A stretch of DNA of 64,000 nt. It comes from Sarcocystis neurona (taxonomy: Eukaryota; Apicomplexa; Conoidasida; Eucoccidiorida; Sarcocystidae). Below the pieces are notes generated by a model. It saw only the letters and a list, made by a program, of their open reading frames with translations, had not been told where the DNA came from and searched no databases. Within the stretch, counting starts at the first letter, position 1. The number at the start of each line of letters is the position of its first letter. Below, piece after piece: positions 54,318-64,000 of this stretch. The translations under genes were made by a program, and so were the position numbers. The stretch lies in contig KL647291.1 of assembly GCA_000727475.1 (NCBI GenBank), positions 5,727,032 through 5,791,031 of the forward strand. The letters run 5' to 3'.

Positions 54318-55920
54318 GATACGCAACGGCACGTTGACGCACATTTGTCGTGAACGCGCTAAATAGGATCTATTGCAAGTGTGCCAGTACACACGCGCAC
54401 GTTTGTGTGCTACACCGTGTAAAAATCACACTCCACAGAAAAAACTTTACGAAGTCGGGCTGCTTCGTGGGCATTGCCGCTGTACGTGTGGCACCTGGAG
54501 TGCGTTGTTACGGAAAATATATGCGTCCTGCTGTCGGCTACGTGTGTGTCGAGGAGAGTCCAGTCTGCGTTGCTGTGAACAATCTGACGCGCTCGCTGTG
54601 AAGCACAAAACCTAAGCTGCGCTCCACCTTCCCTAACGGACTCCACTTTGTACCGGAGCACTCAATGTGAAACACAGCTACTGTAGCGTCGTCTGGCGTC
54701 CGTCGTCTAGCCACCTGCTTTACACACTCACGTCCTCTCTGGGCTGTACTTATTCCTCCCTACGTTTCTCGTGTACCAGTCTAATGCTTCCCCTCTACTG
54801 TTTGTCTATTACTACGTGTGCCCGTGGTTTTTCTTGCCTGCTGTCCCACATGCTAGCAGGCGCCTGGTGGTGCCTTGTGTGGCACGTTATATGCTCTACC
54901 CGTTACCACCTCCACGTCATACGTTCGCTTTCTAGATTTTCGCGTTCTTTGTCTACACTGTCTGCCCGATGAATAAGAAAATGACTCCTCTCCCGATAGC
55001 GAACTCCCCCCTGTGGATATTATAGGGTCCGCGCGGAGGATGATTGCCGCCGCGCACCTCGCTTCTCTCTTCTTACTGCAGCTATTCGTGCTTAAGGTCC
55101 CTCTGCCCTTCGTGTGAATCGCTCATTTCGAAATTTTTCATTCTATGTTCTTTTACGGCTGCGCGTGTCCCTCTGCAGTGTAGATGTGGTTGTGCGTGTG
55201 TGTGTGTGTGTGTGTGCCTGTCTGTCTGGTATATTTGCTTTCCGCGGTCTGTCTCCCAGCCTATTTGCTTTCCACGGATAAATGGCATGTCACTGTGTAT
55301 TAACTCTCTCTGCATTCAGCGGATATACTGCGACCTTTCACGGTGCCGCTCTTCCGCGCCGCACTAAAAGATGGAAGGTTCACTTTTGACATGTGGTGCA
55401 CGAATTTCTCTGCGCGTGGAGTTATACTAACCTCTGGACACGTCTGAAGTTCTTACTGCTACTGTCCGTGTCTCCATCGCCCGCACGTGCGCGGATATTG
55501 TATATTTCATACAGCCGTCTTTCTCCCTACAAAACTCACAGCTCTCTGTGCGTCCTTCAGAGTTTTTCGTGAAAATCGGAATTCTTTTTTGTGTGCAAAT
55601 TTGCTTCCGCTCCTGGGTCGTGTCGTTATAGGCGTTGTCATCTGCTGCGTATGACGACCTCGAGCGTCTTCTTTTCCTTCGTGTATCTAGCCCATGCGAC
55701 CTCGACGGGGGTAATACTTTTTCGCAGGAACTTTTCTTCGCTTAGAGGAGAACAGAAGTCTGCTAGCACGGACACGCATGACCCTTGACGCTCTCGTTCT
55801 CTCTCCGCTGTCAGCACTGTTGTATACTGTCGCTGCTTTTCGTACGTACCTACACATGTATATATGAGGCATACGTATACACGAGATATACATATATGTA
55901 TTGTACGCTTCGTGCAGCAT
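54318..55920. other. spacer, pyrimidine-biased, no supported gene
   Basis: The plus strand is C/T-rich through much of 54660-55350 and carries a (TG)n run at about 55193-55217. Open frames are short and compositionally driven. Two nearly identical strings, TATTTGCTTTCCGCGG and TATTTGCTTTCCACGG, lie at 55230 and 55261. Confidence 0.4.
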
Positions 55921-55925
55921 GCCTC

Positions 55926-56853
55926 TCATTCTCTGTCAGCGAACAGTGCTGCTGATTTACTCTCCCCGCTCCAACTCTGTGACAGCGTATATAGAGTGAA
56001 CAGTCCTACTGGGTCCTCCACGCGTCGAAGCTCTGTAGTTTCTCTGTGCCTTCCTCCGGTGAAGTCCTGCCGCAGTGTTCCCTGCTCCCGTAGTACGCAT
56101 ATCGAGAGAAAGACAAATACAGCATCGTCCTGTCGTACGTGCTGCTGCGACCTGGCCTCTCCCCCCCCTTCCCCTCTTCCCCCTCCCCCACCCTCCGCTT
56201 TACATTCCCTTTCTGCGTCCTGGTAGGGCTTGTCTGAAGTCTTCGCTGCCTCCCCAGCAACACTGTTCACTACTTCTCTTCACTGGTGCACTGCAACGAG
56301 AGTGATCGCTAATGCACGCCGACACTTGACGTGTACCTGCACCTGCCATGCTGCTCTGTAGACCATCTGGTGGCCTCCATAGTCATTAGTTCCGCGTGAT
56401 CTCTGGCTAGACCAACGTAGATACTCTACGGTACCGCCCATAATCTTCTCTGGGTAACCGTGAGGCGTGCAACTCACATGTAGCAGCCGGTGTGCCGCCT
56501 CCTCCCTGGGGGTGATATGCTGCCGCTTCTCTTCATCCCTCATGCTTTTGTTGCACCTCCCTCGCTGCTGCTTTTGCTTCTGCCGCTCCTCGACTACATC
56601 TTCCTCGTGCTCTTGGTCCTCCACCTGCTCATCAGCTTGGAGATTTCCCCAGTGACAGCTTCTCTGCGAGTCGCACGATCCACGTGTATAAATACATCTG
56701 TGTGTATAAAGGTCGCTGTACCTGCACACTCCATTTAGCAAACGCAACTCTGGGAGTGCACATACCTCGTCTGCCTTCATTGTCTTCGCCGGCAACGCGC
56801 CGCTCCAAGACAGCGGGTCTGCCTTCCTCTATCACCGGGCACGGCGTCATCAA
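55926..56853 (-). CDS. hypothetical hydrophilic protein, frame interrupted by one TGA
   Basis: On the minus strand 56795-56280 is open (DEQVEDQEHEEDVVEERQKQ, EEAAHRLLHVSCTPHGYPEK, QMVYRAAWQVQVHVKCRRAL). After a single TGA at 56280-56282 the same frame stays open to 55926 (EAAKTSDKPYQDAERECKAE, a Gly/Glu run, ETTELRRVEDPVGLFTLYTL). A separate upstream frame (ATG at about 56850: MTPCPVIEEGRPAVLERRVA) reaches a perfect donor, G|GTATGT, at 56765. The whole is consistent with a split gene whose intron removes the TGA (an acceptor-like CTCGTTGCAG lies just before it), with a pseudogene, or with a sequence error. No family was recognised. Confidence 0.4.
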
Positions 56854-57378
56854 CCTGCCACTTCACGCATGCCTGCTCTGCTGCCATGTCCCTGTGTGAA
56901 CCTGCATACCGGCCTAGTCGCCTGCTGCCGCATGCACAGCCGTCTCTGAGGTGTATGTACACCCCAGCCCCCCGCACCGTGCGCGCTGCATTATCTGTGA
57001 TACGAGAAGCGTGTCTCCTCCATTCGTTGCCGTTTTCTGGAGACAATGCCTCTCGCGCGCATTAGTGTACACCAGTGCACGAACTTCTGTGCACGTTGTC
57101 ACATCCGCACTCTTCCTGCCATTGCTACTCAGGTGTGTGTATGTGCACCTGTATTTTAAAATGTGGATGTAAGTATACACGTCTGCACCTGTATGTTGTG
57201 TCCACTACTCTGTGTACTACGTACGTATGTGTATACCTAAGTAAATATATCTGTATATATGAGATCGATGGAAGTACGCGGGCGTACACATACACGCATA
57301 CATATATGTATACATACGTAAGCCTAGCAGAACGGATCCAAGGGGCGGTTTCATGTATATCATTATGTGTTAACAGAG

Positions 57379-57660
57379 GGAGACACGTTCGCAGCAGCGG
57401 CCCGATACGTACAGACATCGGGCGCGGAGAACCCACTGAATCTGACAGACGACCAACGCCTGGAGTTTTATAAGTATTATAAACAAGCAACCGAGGGAGA
57501 CTGTTGCAAGCCAGCTCCCGGCTTCTTTTCTTTCGAACAAAAAGCAAAGCATAAAGCCTGGCTATCTGTGAGGGGCACATCCAAAGCGGAGGCGCGGAAG
57601 AGATACGTAGAAGCGCTTGACCGAGTCGCTCCGCAGTGGAGGCAGACAGCTGCTCAGTAG
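57379..57660 (+). CDS. acyl-CoA-binding protein (ACBP), terminal exon
   Basis: This small four-helix protein binds and transports medium- to long-chain acyl-CoA esters. The exon encodes almost the whole ACBP domain: FAAAARYVQT (helix 1), LTDDQRLEFYKYYKQATEGD (the conserved Tyr and Lys that contact the acyl-CoA, then the QATEGD turn), FSFEQKAKHKAWLSVRGTSK (the Lys-x-x-x-Trp block) and AEARKRYVEALDRVAPQW, with a stop at 57658-57660. The frame has no ATG before an upstream TAG at 57325, so the initiator is on another exon. An acceptor lies at TTAACAGAG|GGA. One candidate first exon is ATGGAA|GTACGC at 57268-57273, in phase and giving a 105-bp intron, but this is only a guess. About 95 residues is the normal family size. 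No targeting sequence is visible. Confidence 0.85.
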   Translation, partial: GDTFAAAARYVQTSGAENPLNLTDDQRLEFYKYYKQATEGDCCKPAPGFFSFEQKAKHKAWLSVRGTSKAEARKRYVEALDRVAPQWRQTAAQ

Positions 57661-59288
57661 CTCATGCACATATCAAAACGCATAGATGCACGTGTGCGCA
57701 TGAGGGGGGAAGAATGACCCAGATTCCTGTCAGCGTTTAGATTATTCGCGGGATGCGTTGAGGGTCGTAAGTGGATTGCCAGATGTAGTAAGAGAGGTAC
57801 GGATGTGGGACTGGAGAAATGTGTAGAGGAAGCCGGCGAAATGCATCGTGCTGCCTGGGAAAGATAAACGTCCACACAGATAGGCACATATACATATGTG
57901 TGTATATATATATATATATACATGTATACAGGCGCGTGCCTCTATAGATGTATGCAGATGCGTAGACTCCACTCAGTAGAAAGACAGGCGGTTGGTTATA
58001 CGCTCTAAGAATTGCACTTTGTGCGCACAAGTGTAGAATGCGGTAGTGCCTGACCTGCTGTCCACAAGCGTTGGATGAGCTTAACGATTCTGAAGCCCAG
58101 GGCCCGCCAGCATAAGTGGGCAAGCCTCTTTACAGATCTAGGTTGTCCTGCGTTCATGTCGCTGACGCTTCTCAACCAGGCCTTTTTGCTGAGGTCTAGG
58201 TACTAAATTCTCATTCCCTTTGCAAACGTGTGTGCCTTCTACAGCATGCATATTGCAGGTTAAGTCGTGTGCTCCTCCCGCAAGTGAACGTCTACGGAAG
58301 CCCTGTATACGGGTCCGCGTCTATACAGAGGAATTCAGCTGGTGAACAGGAGCGCACGAATAAAGAACCACGTGCCTACACGTATATATGTACATACACA
58401 TGTGCACGGCCATAGACGCACGCAGGAAGTATCTGCTGTACGCGTGTCTCTGTGAAGTGTCAGAGGGCGGCAGAGTGTTCTTCAACTGCGAGAAAAGAAA
58501 CGTAGCGAAATAAAACAGCACATTTTATGCGCTGCTCGGCTGCTCTCCGCTCGGACACGTATGCTTTGTCCGCAGTCCATGAGATTCGCAGCATACGGAG
58601 ACTATTCGCAAAATGATCTACACACATGAGACAGTTGAAATGCCGTGCTCTTTTACCACACATTGAACGGTTTGTAGGGGTGTACGCACACGTCATGTAG
58701 CTGCGCGCTTTAGCAGTCACTGGGATGTACGTGAGAGTGTGTACAATTCAGTCGACGAGGTGTCAACTCTAGACGTCCTTCGTTGTTCGTTGCCAAGCGC
58801 CCGATCCAGGTAAAGCCGTATGGGCGAGCGTTGTAGAGGGATAACTGTTCGAGGCTCTGAAGTTGATGCGGTATAAACTTACGATTAGTAGTGCATCTGT
58901 GCCTGCCTGGGCTGACCGTGGGACTTTCGCCCCACATAGCGGCATTCAACTGGATGCAGGCAGCTCAGTAGAAAGCTCTGCAGGTGCACAAATCCACATA
59001 CTTCACTACACACATATATTTATGTCAATGTTATTTACAAAGTGTGCATCCATTTCAGTTCACATCAGGCACACGTACGTAATTCGATCTGATACATTCA
59101 GAACTTTTTGCCGCACATACCCGCACACACCGTCTCCCCTGAGACGTAAAACTATGTACATGTGGAGACAGAGACGTCGAAGACACATACTTATGGCGTC
59201 GAAGGTCGATGAGAATCGAAAATTGAGGACCGTTCCTAGTCACCTCTCAATGTGGAAAGTTGTTGTGGACGACGTTTCAGCGCCCTGC
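57661..59288. other. spacer, last microsatellites of the repeat-rich part
   Basis: A (TA)n run at about 57903-57920 and a short TA/CA patch near 58380-58400 are the last of their kind in the window. No gene is supported. A 164-codon plus frame at 58863-59357 overlaps the better minus-strand exon below and is not called. Confidence 0.45.
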
Positions 59289-61560
59289 TCAGTCGTATAT
59301 ATCAACGTGGACGGTTACCGCTGTAGACGACCGTTCAAACGCACGCTTGAAATATAATGTTCCCGGTGGCTGAAACTCCCAGTCGCGAATGTAGAGCGTA
59401 CACACCGGGTCTTGAAGAAGTTGTTGTGGGGAACCGGCTTGGCTGAGTTCCAAAGAAGCCCCAAAACACCTGTGTGTGATTTCTCGTGGAAGTATATCGC
59501 CTCCTCCTTCAGGTGGTATTAGCAATACAAACTGAAGTGTTCTACGTTTACATCATGTAGTATTACACGAGGGGCTACAATATATCAGAAGGAAGTATGG
59601 ATATGTACGCTTATCCCTTCTGTATGGAAAGGTAGTTTTTTTGGCAGTTGCTAGCCTGCAGAAGCAATCCGTTGCAAGACGGAAGGATTATGCCTTCTCA
59701 AAACAGTTCGAGTTCAAAAGCATGACAGCCTCAATGGCATTCTTGTCCCAAGCGTCCCACTCTTTTGTGTCCGGACAGGACGGACGTAACCGGAACGATT
59801 TTCAGTGTTTCAATCCCGGGGGGAGCACGACGTAGTACACTGCAGCAAAATCGACACCGACATCTGCTGCGTGGGAGTTGCGAATAGGACAGCGTCGTAA
59901 GACAGGAAAATATTTATAGGATAGACTGCGCAGCCAAATCTTCAGCACCTTTTTTACCGAGGGTACTGTAAACTATCCATAGTAAAGGGACACTCAGGCA
60001 CGACATGCAACAAATTGTATGTCAGCACTCGAGAAATAGTGTATCCCTTTAAAGTAATATCGCACAAGTCCGCTATGCAGCAGATTTTCCGTAGTAGTTA
60101 AAGCGAAAGGAACTACGTCAGTAGAGAGTTTAGTGTCACCCGGCCTCCGTCTGTATAGCTACCGCGCAATTCAGATCACTTGAACCTTGCGTTGCGCGAT
60201 CCATCTTGGATGGCCATGCGAAGGAGTAATGCGTAAGTGGGCGTGTGCACGTGTACCTGTGCATATTGCAGACGCTCGGAGAGTGTGTCCCAGCTACCGG
60301 GAAAAACGGGTGTATAACAAAGGAAAGGACACATGTTAAAATTGTGTGTGGTACCAGCCTCCACGCCATGCCGCACATGGATGCGTGCGCCTGTACACGC
60401 GTACGCATACGTGACCTGTTTGTACCAGCCAGTTCTACTGCCCTCGATTAGCGAAATAAAAAAAGATGGAGTGGGGAGGAAGGAGATCGAGTGACTATAT
60501 GTGTACGCGATGCAGGTCGATACATGAGTGTGGGTCTGATTAACTGCGAAGCCACCGCGGGTTGGTGGCCGTTTTCTGTTTGATGCACCAATTGACGTAG
60601 AAGTAGCCTTTGTAGGGCTGCGGAAGTCTTGCATCCTGCAAGCAAATTACAGTATCTACTCGTGAATGGTGATTTCGGGTTAAACGGCAGTACTGGAGTT
60701 TTAATAGTAGAGTGAACCACGAGCGAAGACGCAAAATAAAGAGACGTAGGGAATGCTGCTGCAGCCGCCAATCCAGGCTTGAAAAGGGAATAAGCTAGCT
60801 GCGCCAGATGCGGTCACCTAGTGGTGACGCCTGTTAGCGGACCTGGCTGGTTTGCAAGTGGTCGTCTGCTTGGTGAGGAGTGTGTCCGTGTCTGTATCAG
60901 TACCTTACCAGTTTGAAAGACTCGTGCTCCTTAGAAAGCTGCATGAGTACAGGGACGCTGCAGAGTGTCCATACCTAAGGTGCGAAGCACTATGTACCAC
61001 GGGCCGTCCAATATCTGCGCCCCGCCTGCGTACACGTCTTCAGGGTGAAGCCGGTTAAGTCCTAAAAGATGCCTTCAGGTGCTGAGGAACATCTGTGTGA
61101 TATCTATGGCTACGTGACCTGGGCGAGCTGCGCTCCTTGTCAATACCGTTCCAGCGTAGTGCAGCGTTAAGATCCCCTCACTCACCTACAATATTAATAC
61201 ATCGTCCGCCCTCCGTTATTTAACAATCGAGTAGACAAAGCCGGCTCGCAGAAGATGGAATTCGACCGTCAGTTGCCTCGGTCGTTACAGTGGATCAATG
61301 CCATACGCCATCGGCGTCCGCGAAGGTCTCTGACACCCCAGCGGACTTCTGTCACCTCTGCTTCTGCGACCGCGGCTTGCATGTACTATTCTTCTATCAA
61401 GCTGCGTAACCGTGTATGGTGTAGCACTAAAAGTGCTTGGCGCCCACGATAAGCTGTTACTTGGGCCACTCGTGGCCATAACGTAATCTTGCGGCGACCA
61501 CTCAATCACGGCTGCTTCATCCAGTCGGTTGAGGCTGGTCACAATTCTGCGCTGGGGGAC
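59289..61560 (-). CDS. candidate multi-exon gene, unrecognised
   Basis: Several minus-strand segments look like exons of an ordinary (non-repeat) protein. About 61557-61466, after CCCCCAG: RRIVTSLNRLDEAAVIEW, then SPQDYVMATSGP. About 61020-60981, after GGCGCAG: ILDGPWYIVLRTL, with donor G|GTATGG. About 60640-60545, after TTGCTTGCAG: DARLPQPYKGYFYVNWCIKQ. The last exon, after ACTTCAG at about 59550, has FVLLIPPEGGGDILPREITH, then VCTLYIRDWEFQPPGTLYFK and VTVHVDIYD before a TGA near 59289. Aromatic strand-like pieces suggest a beta-rich domain, but no family could be named and phases between all pieces were not closed. A competing plus-strand exon (LVLLRKLHEYRDAAECPYL, about 60918-60980) overlaps the second piece. 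Confidence 0.33.
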
Positions 61561-62229
61561 ACGCTAATGCTGCGACGCATATTCTACTTTCCTGTCCAAC
61601 TAACTTTGTGGATACGCACTCTCGCTGCACTTCTGCTACTTGGTGCCGTCGCCGTTTTCCTGTTGCACTATTAGACGCCGTCAAATTGGAATTCCACTCG
61701 AACATACGCACTCTAGTGAGTGTTCAGGTGATAGCGGAATCCGAAAGTTTAACGAACAACGGCCGTCACTACAAAAGACACAAGTGCGCACAAAACAGAA
61801 AATCGTTCTTTCTATTGCAGTAGCTAGCCGCACAACCCCGAATCCAGACGGTGGCTGCAGCCTGAGACGGTCAATTTCCACGAGGTGCGCGTGATGAGCT
61901 CACAGTTGTTTAACTCCCACATCTACTGATGAGCACAAGGCAAGACAGCGTAATTTACAGGGAGCAAGCCCCTGCGTGTTACCGTACTGTATGTTTTTTC
62001 CGTGTTAACGCCGTCTTCTCTAGGAATACGTGGGTATACCCACGAGGGTGTTTCCTGACCCGATGACAACATCCCAGGTATACATGCTCCCCTGCATACG
62101 TACCAGGGTTTTGCTTACGACCACACATGTTCCAGTACCCAGGTGATGTCAGCAAGATAAACAGCTGAGATCCGACTCCTGGCTGGTTTATATCTGTTCT
62201 GCTTCTTTGCTGCACGCCGGTGAGTACAG

Positions 62230-62544
62230 ATTTACCAGGAAACAGAGGTCCTGGCACCGGCACTGTCTCGGCTATTGCCAACAATCGCGTATGCTTACAC
62301 AGCACTGGGTGGTGGTCTTGAGCCGGCATGCTTGTCCAAGTCCGCGTGTGAGACGAGCTCGTTCTGCAGCTGCATTGATGCACATCGTGTACTACTAGGA
62401 GCTATTCGACCTCCTACCTCGTCGCGTGGCACACATTTACGTAACCACGCACAGTTTATTAAAATTATTCAGGGGTTCTACGAGGGCTTTAAAGCGATGA
62501 TCCTTAAGTCGTCACTGAAATTGACGCAAAAGTTCCAGGCATAG
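62230..62544 (+). CDS. terminal exon-like frame, unrecognised
   Basis: After a GAGTACAG acceptor-like site the plus strand is open for about 104 codons to a TAG at 62542-62544. It reads IYQETEVLAPALSRLLPTIA, YAYTALGGGLEPAC, a Cys-containing patch (CETSSFCSCIDAHR), and an amphipathic end (HAQFIKIIQGFYEGFKAMIL, KLTQKFQA). It has no repeat-derived sequence. No upstream partner exon was fixed; a plus-strand exon-like segment lies at about 60918-60980. Confidence 0.33.
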   Translation: MYQETEVLAPALSRLLPTIAYAYTALGGGLEPACLSKSACETSSFCSCIDAHRVLLGAIRPPTSSRGTHLRNHAQFIKIIQGFYEGFKAMILKSSLKLTQKFQA

Positions 62545-62992
62545 TGGCTGTCGCTCTTTCTCCTGATTCTAGCCGGTTCGGCCTGCACCGATAATTTTAC
62601 TCTTTCAGTGTGGCTTCTTTTCCTTCCTTATTTTAACCTCGTCATAAGCGAGTGCTTACACTTACACACGTAGCCGTGCTGTCAACGGGGCCACGGCACA
62701 CGTGAATATCATTTCAGTCCGATGTGTCAATGATGCACACGCTTGCCTTCTCGAATAAGAGTTCTCCAGGCCTTCATCTATGTAAAAGTGGGTAGATTTC
62801 TACCAGGCAATTTTTCCGTTTTCTACGCTGTGCATCACTGTGTACAGAAGCAACAGCAGCTTATCCGGAGCTATGCCGTTTTAGGTTGGAGGGCTACGGC
62901 TCCTGTTGAATCAGGTTCTCCTGACGCTGTTCCGTTGGTGGCACGGCGCACCTACAGGTGCTAAACCCTTGTTTCTCAGGCACAACCTACCC

Positions 62993-64000
62993 CTATTCTA
63001 GTTTCCTGTTGTTCATATCCTCGAGTAGTTGCACTTCTAGCAAAACAACTTGCTCTTCTTTTGTATACTTTGGTTGTTTCTTTGGCTCATTCTCTTCGAC
63101 AGTTTTCATTCGTTCTACGTCGAAATCGTGTCCTCCTTGATGGGACCTTTCACTTCTCACACTGCACCGTATGGTTCTGGGTATCCATCTGTTACACAGT
63201 GGTTCTTTTCATCGTGCTCATCTTCTCTCATCCCCCCTGATCGTGCACACCGCGTTGATCCTCTTCATCAGCAAGACTCTCAAGATAGACACACCTACCT
63301 GCGAGTTGCTGTGGTTTGTATAGCGCGGTCCTTCCTGACAGACACACGACTCACAGTCGCGCAATGATCCACACTGAGGCATCTCTATCGTCATCTCCCT
63401 TCTGTTCTCCTCGATCTTCTTGTGTTCCTCCGCCCTTCTCTGTAAAGTAGGACCGCTCCACTCCCACCACATCTCCGCCCCTGGTTGCCCAAGCAGTCCT
63501 GTCGCTCCCAGTCTTTCACCTTTCGTCTCCTCCCCTATGCGACTGGAAGTCTCCCTGTCCACTACACATACCGGAACTCGGGAAGCCTGATTTCGTTCTC
63601 GGCATACCCCTGAGTAGAGAAGATTAGAGCACTTTCGTGTTTCTCACCTGCCTCTGCTTTCAGTCTATCACAGTCAGTCTCTGTTCTCCCTGAAAGCAGA
63701 CACTTCTCCGATGGCGTCAGCTGCTCCAGACCCTCCCCGTCTACCAACTTCTTATACGCCTCTTCACTCACCTGTTTCCGCTCTACCAACGCCTTCGTGT
63801 GTGCCTCACTGGGGAACGTCACAAGAATTTTTATGCTGTCCTCAGTCTTCCCAGCGTACGACCAGCCTATTAATCCAGCTTTCACAAGTTTTTCTGATAC
63901 CATACATCCTTCCGCAATGCTCGCGACTGCGTGCAGTCGCGTCTCAGCGTCATACATTCGGGAATACGCCTTCCCTTCTTCACTGCGCTTCACCTTTCGC
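62993..64000 (-). CDS. partial gene running off the window edge: several exon-like frames, unrecognised
   Basis: Reading from the right edge, a minus-strand frame is open from 63999 to a donor-like CG|GTATGT at 63561. It contains AYSRMYDAETRLHAVASIAE, VKAGLIGWSYAGKTEDSIKI, KQVSEEAYKKLVDGEGLEQL and KHESALIFSTQGYAENEIRL. A second frame overlaps its end by about 80 bp and runs to CAG|GTAGGT at 63299 (ASRVPVCVVDRETSSRIGEE, EMWWEWSGPTLQRRAEEHKK, CGSLRDCESCVCQEGPRY). Two more charged pieces follow: DEHDEKNHCVTDGYPEPYGA, and DFDVERMKTVEENEPKKQPK to EDMNNRKLE, with a TAG at 62993-62995. These could be exons of one gene, a decayed gene, or an element with overlapping frames. No known domain was recognised. 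Confidence 0.38.

Noticed and set aside
1..64000. Telomere-type (TTTAGGG)n arrays, CRISPR arrays, insertion sequences, rRNA
   Set aside because: Looked for on both strands; none seen.
62993..64000. Surface-antigen (SAG/TA4-type) gene, expected in some Eimeria gene clusters
   Set aside because: The Cys spacing and motifs of that family were not recognisable in the exon-like frames.

Overview
The window looks like nuclear DNA of a coccidian parasite, most probably Eimeria. That assignment is an inference from composition and gene content, not from a database match. The signals are: very dense CAG/CTG trinucleotide tracts that stay open in all six frames and would encode runs of Ala, Gln, Ser, Leu or Cys; abundant (TA)n, (TG)n and 'acatatatgtgt' microsatellites in introns and spacers; split genes with GT-AG introns; and a plant/plastid-like CPBP protease gene as expected from an apicoplast-bearing lineage. 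Nothing bacterial or viral is visible: no operons, CRISPR, IS elements, tRNA or rRNA.

Layout. 0.3-1.0 kb (-): first exon of an RPF1-like Brix ribosome-biogenesis factor, cut by the window edge. 3.3-10.8 kb (+): a split gene whose conserved blocks fit NPL4, the Cdc48/p97 cofactor, followed at 13.06-14.6 kb by five short phase-matched exons that either finish it or form a second gene. 14.8-20.8 kb: mostly microsatellite spacer. 21.6-28.5 kb (+): a giant low-complexity open frame. 29.2-32.9 kb (+): a two-exon CPBP (CAAX/Rce1-type) intramembrane protease, the most secure gene here, with a ~390-residue low-complexity insert and a 1.7-kb intron holding a ~600-bp pyrimidine tract. 33-39.7 kb: spacer with a few orphan exon-like pieces. 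39.7-50.1 kb (-): a 3281-codon open frame with a SUMO-interaction-like motif and basic NLS-like stretches. 50.2-54.3 kb (+): exon-like Leu-rich membrane-protein segments. 55.9-56.85 kb (-): a frame interrupted by one TGA. 57.4-57.7 kb (+): an acyl-CoA-binding protein whose start lies on an unseen upstream exon. From about 58.4 kb the microsatellites and CAG tracts almost vanish, and small exon-like pieces appear on both strands. This resembles the repeat-rich to repeat-poor segment transition described for Eimeria chromosomes.

The recognisable genes are unrelated housekeeping functions (ribosome assembly, ubiquitin-dependent extraction, plastid-type membrane proteolysis, acyl-CoA buffering) scattered on both strands; there is no pathway cluster. 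The main difficulty is that CAG/CTG blocks read as plausible protein in several frames and both strands. Strand and frame calls inside 20.8-28.5 and 39.7-54.3 kb rest mainly on the exceptional length of one frame relative to its competitors, so stranded RNA-seq would be decisive.
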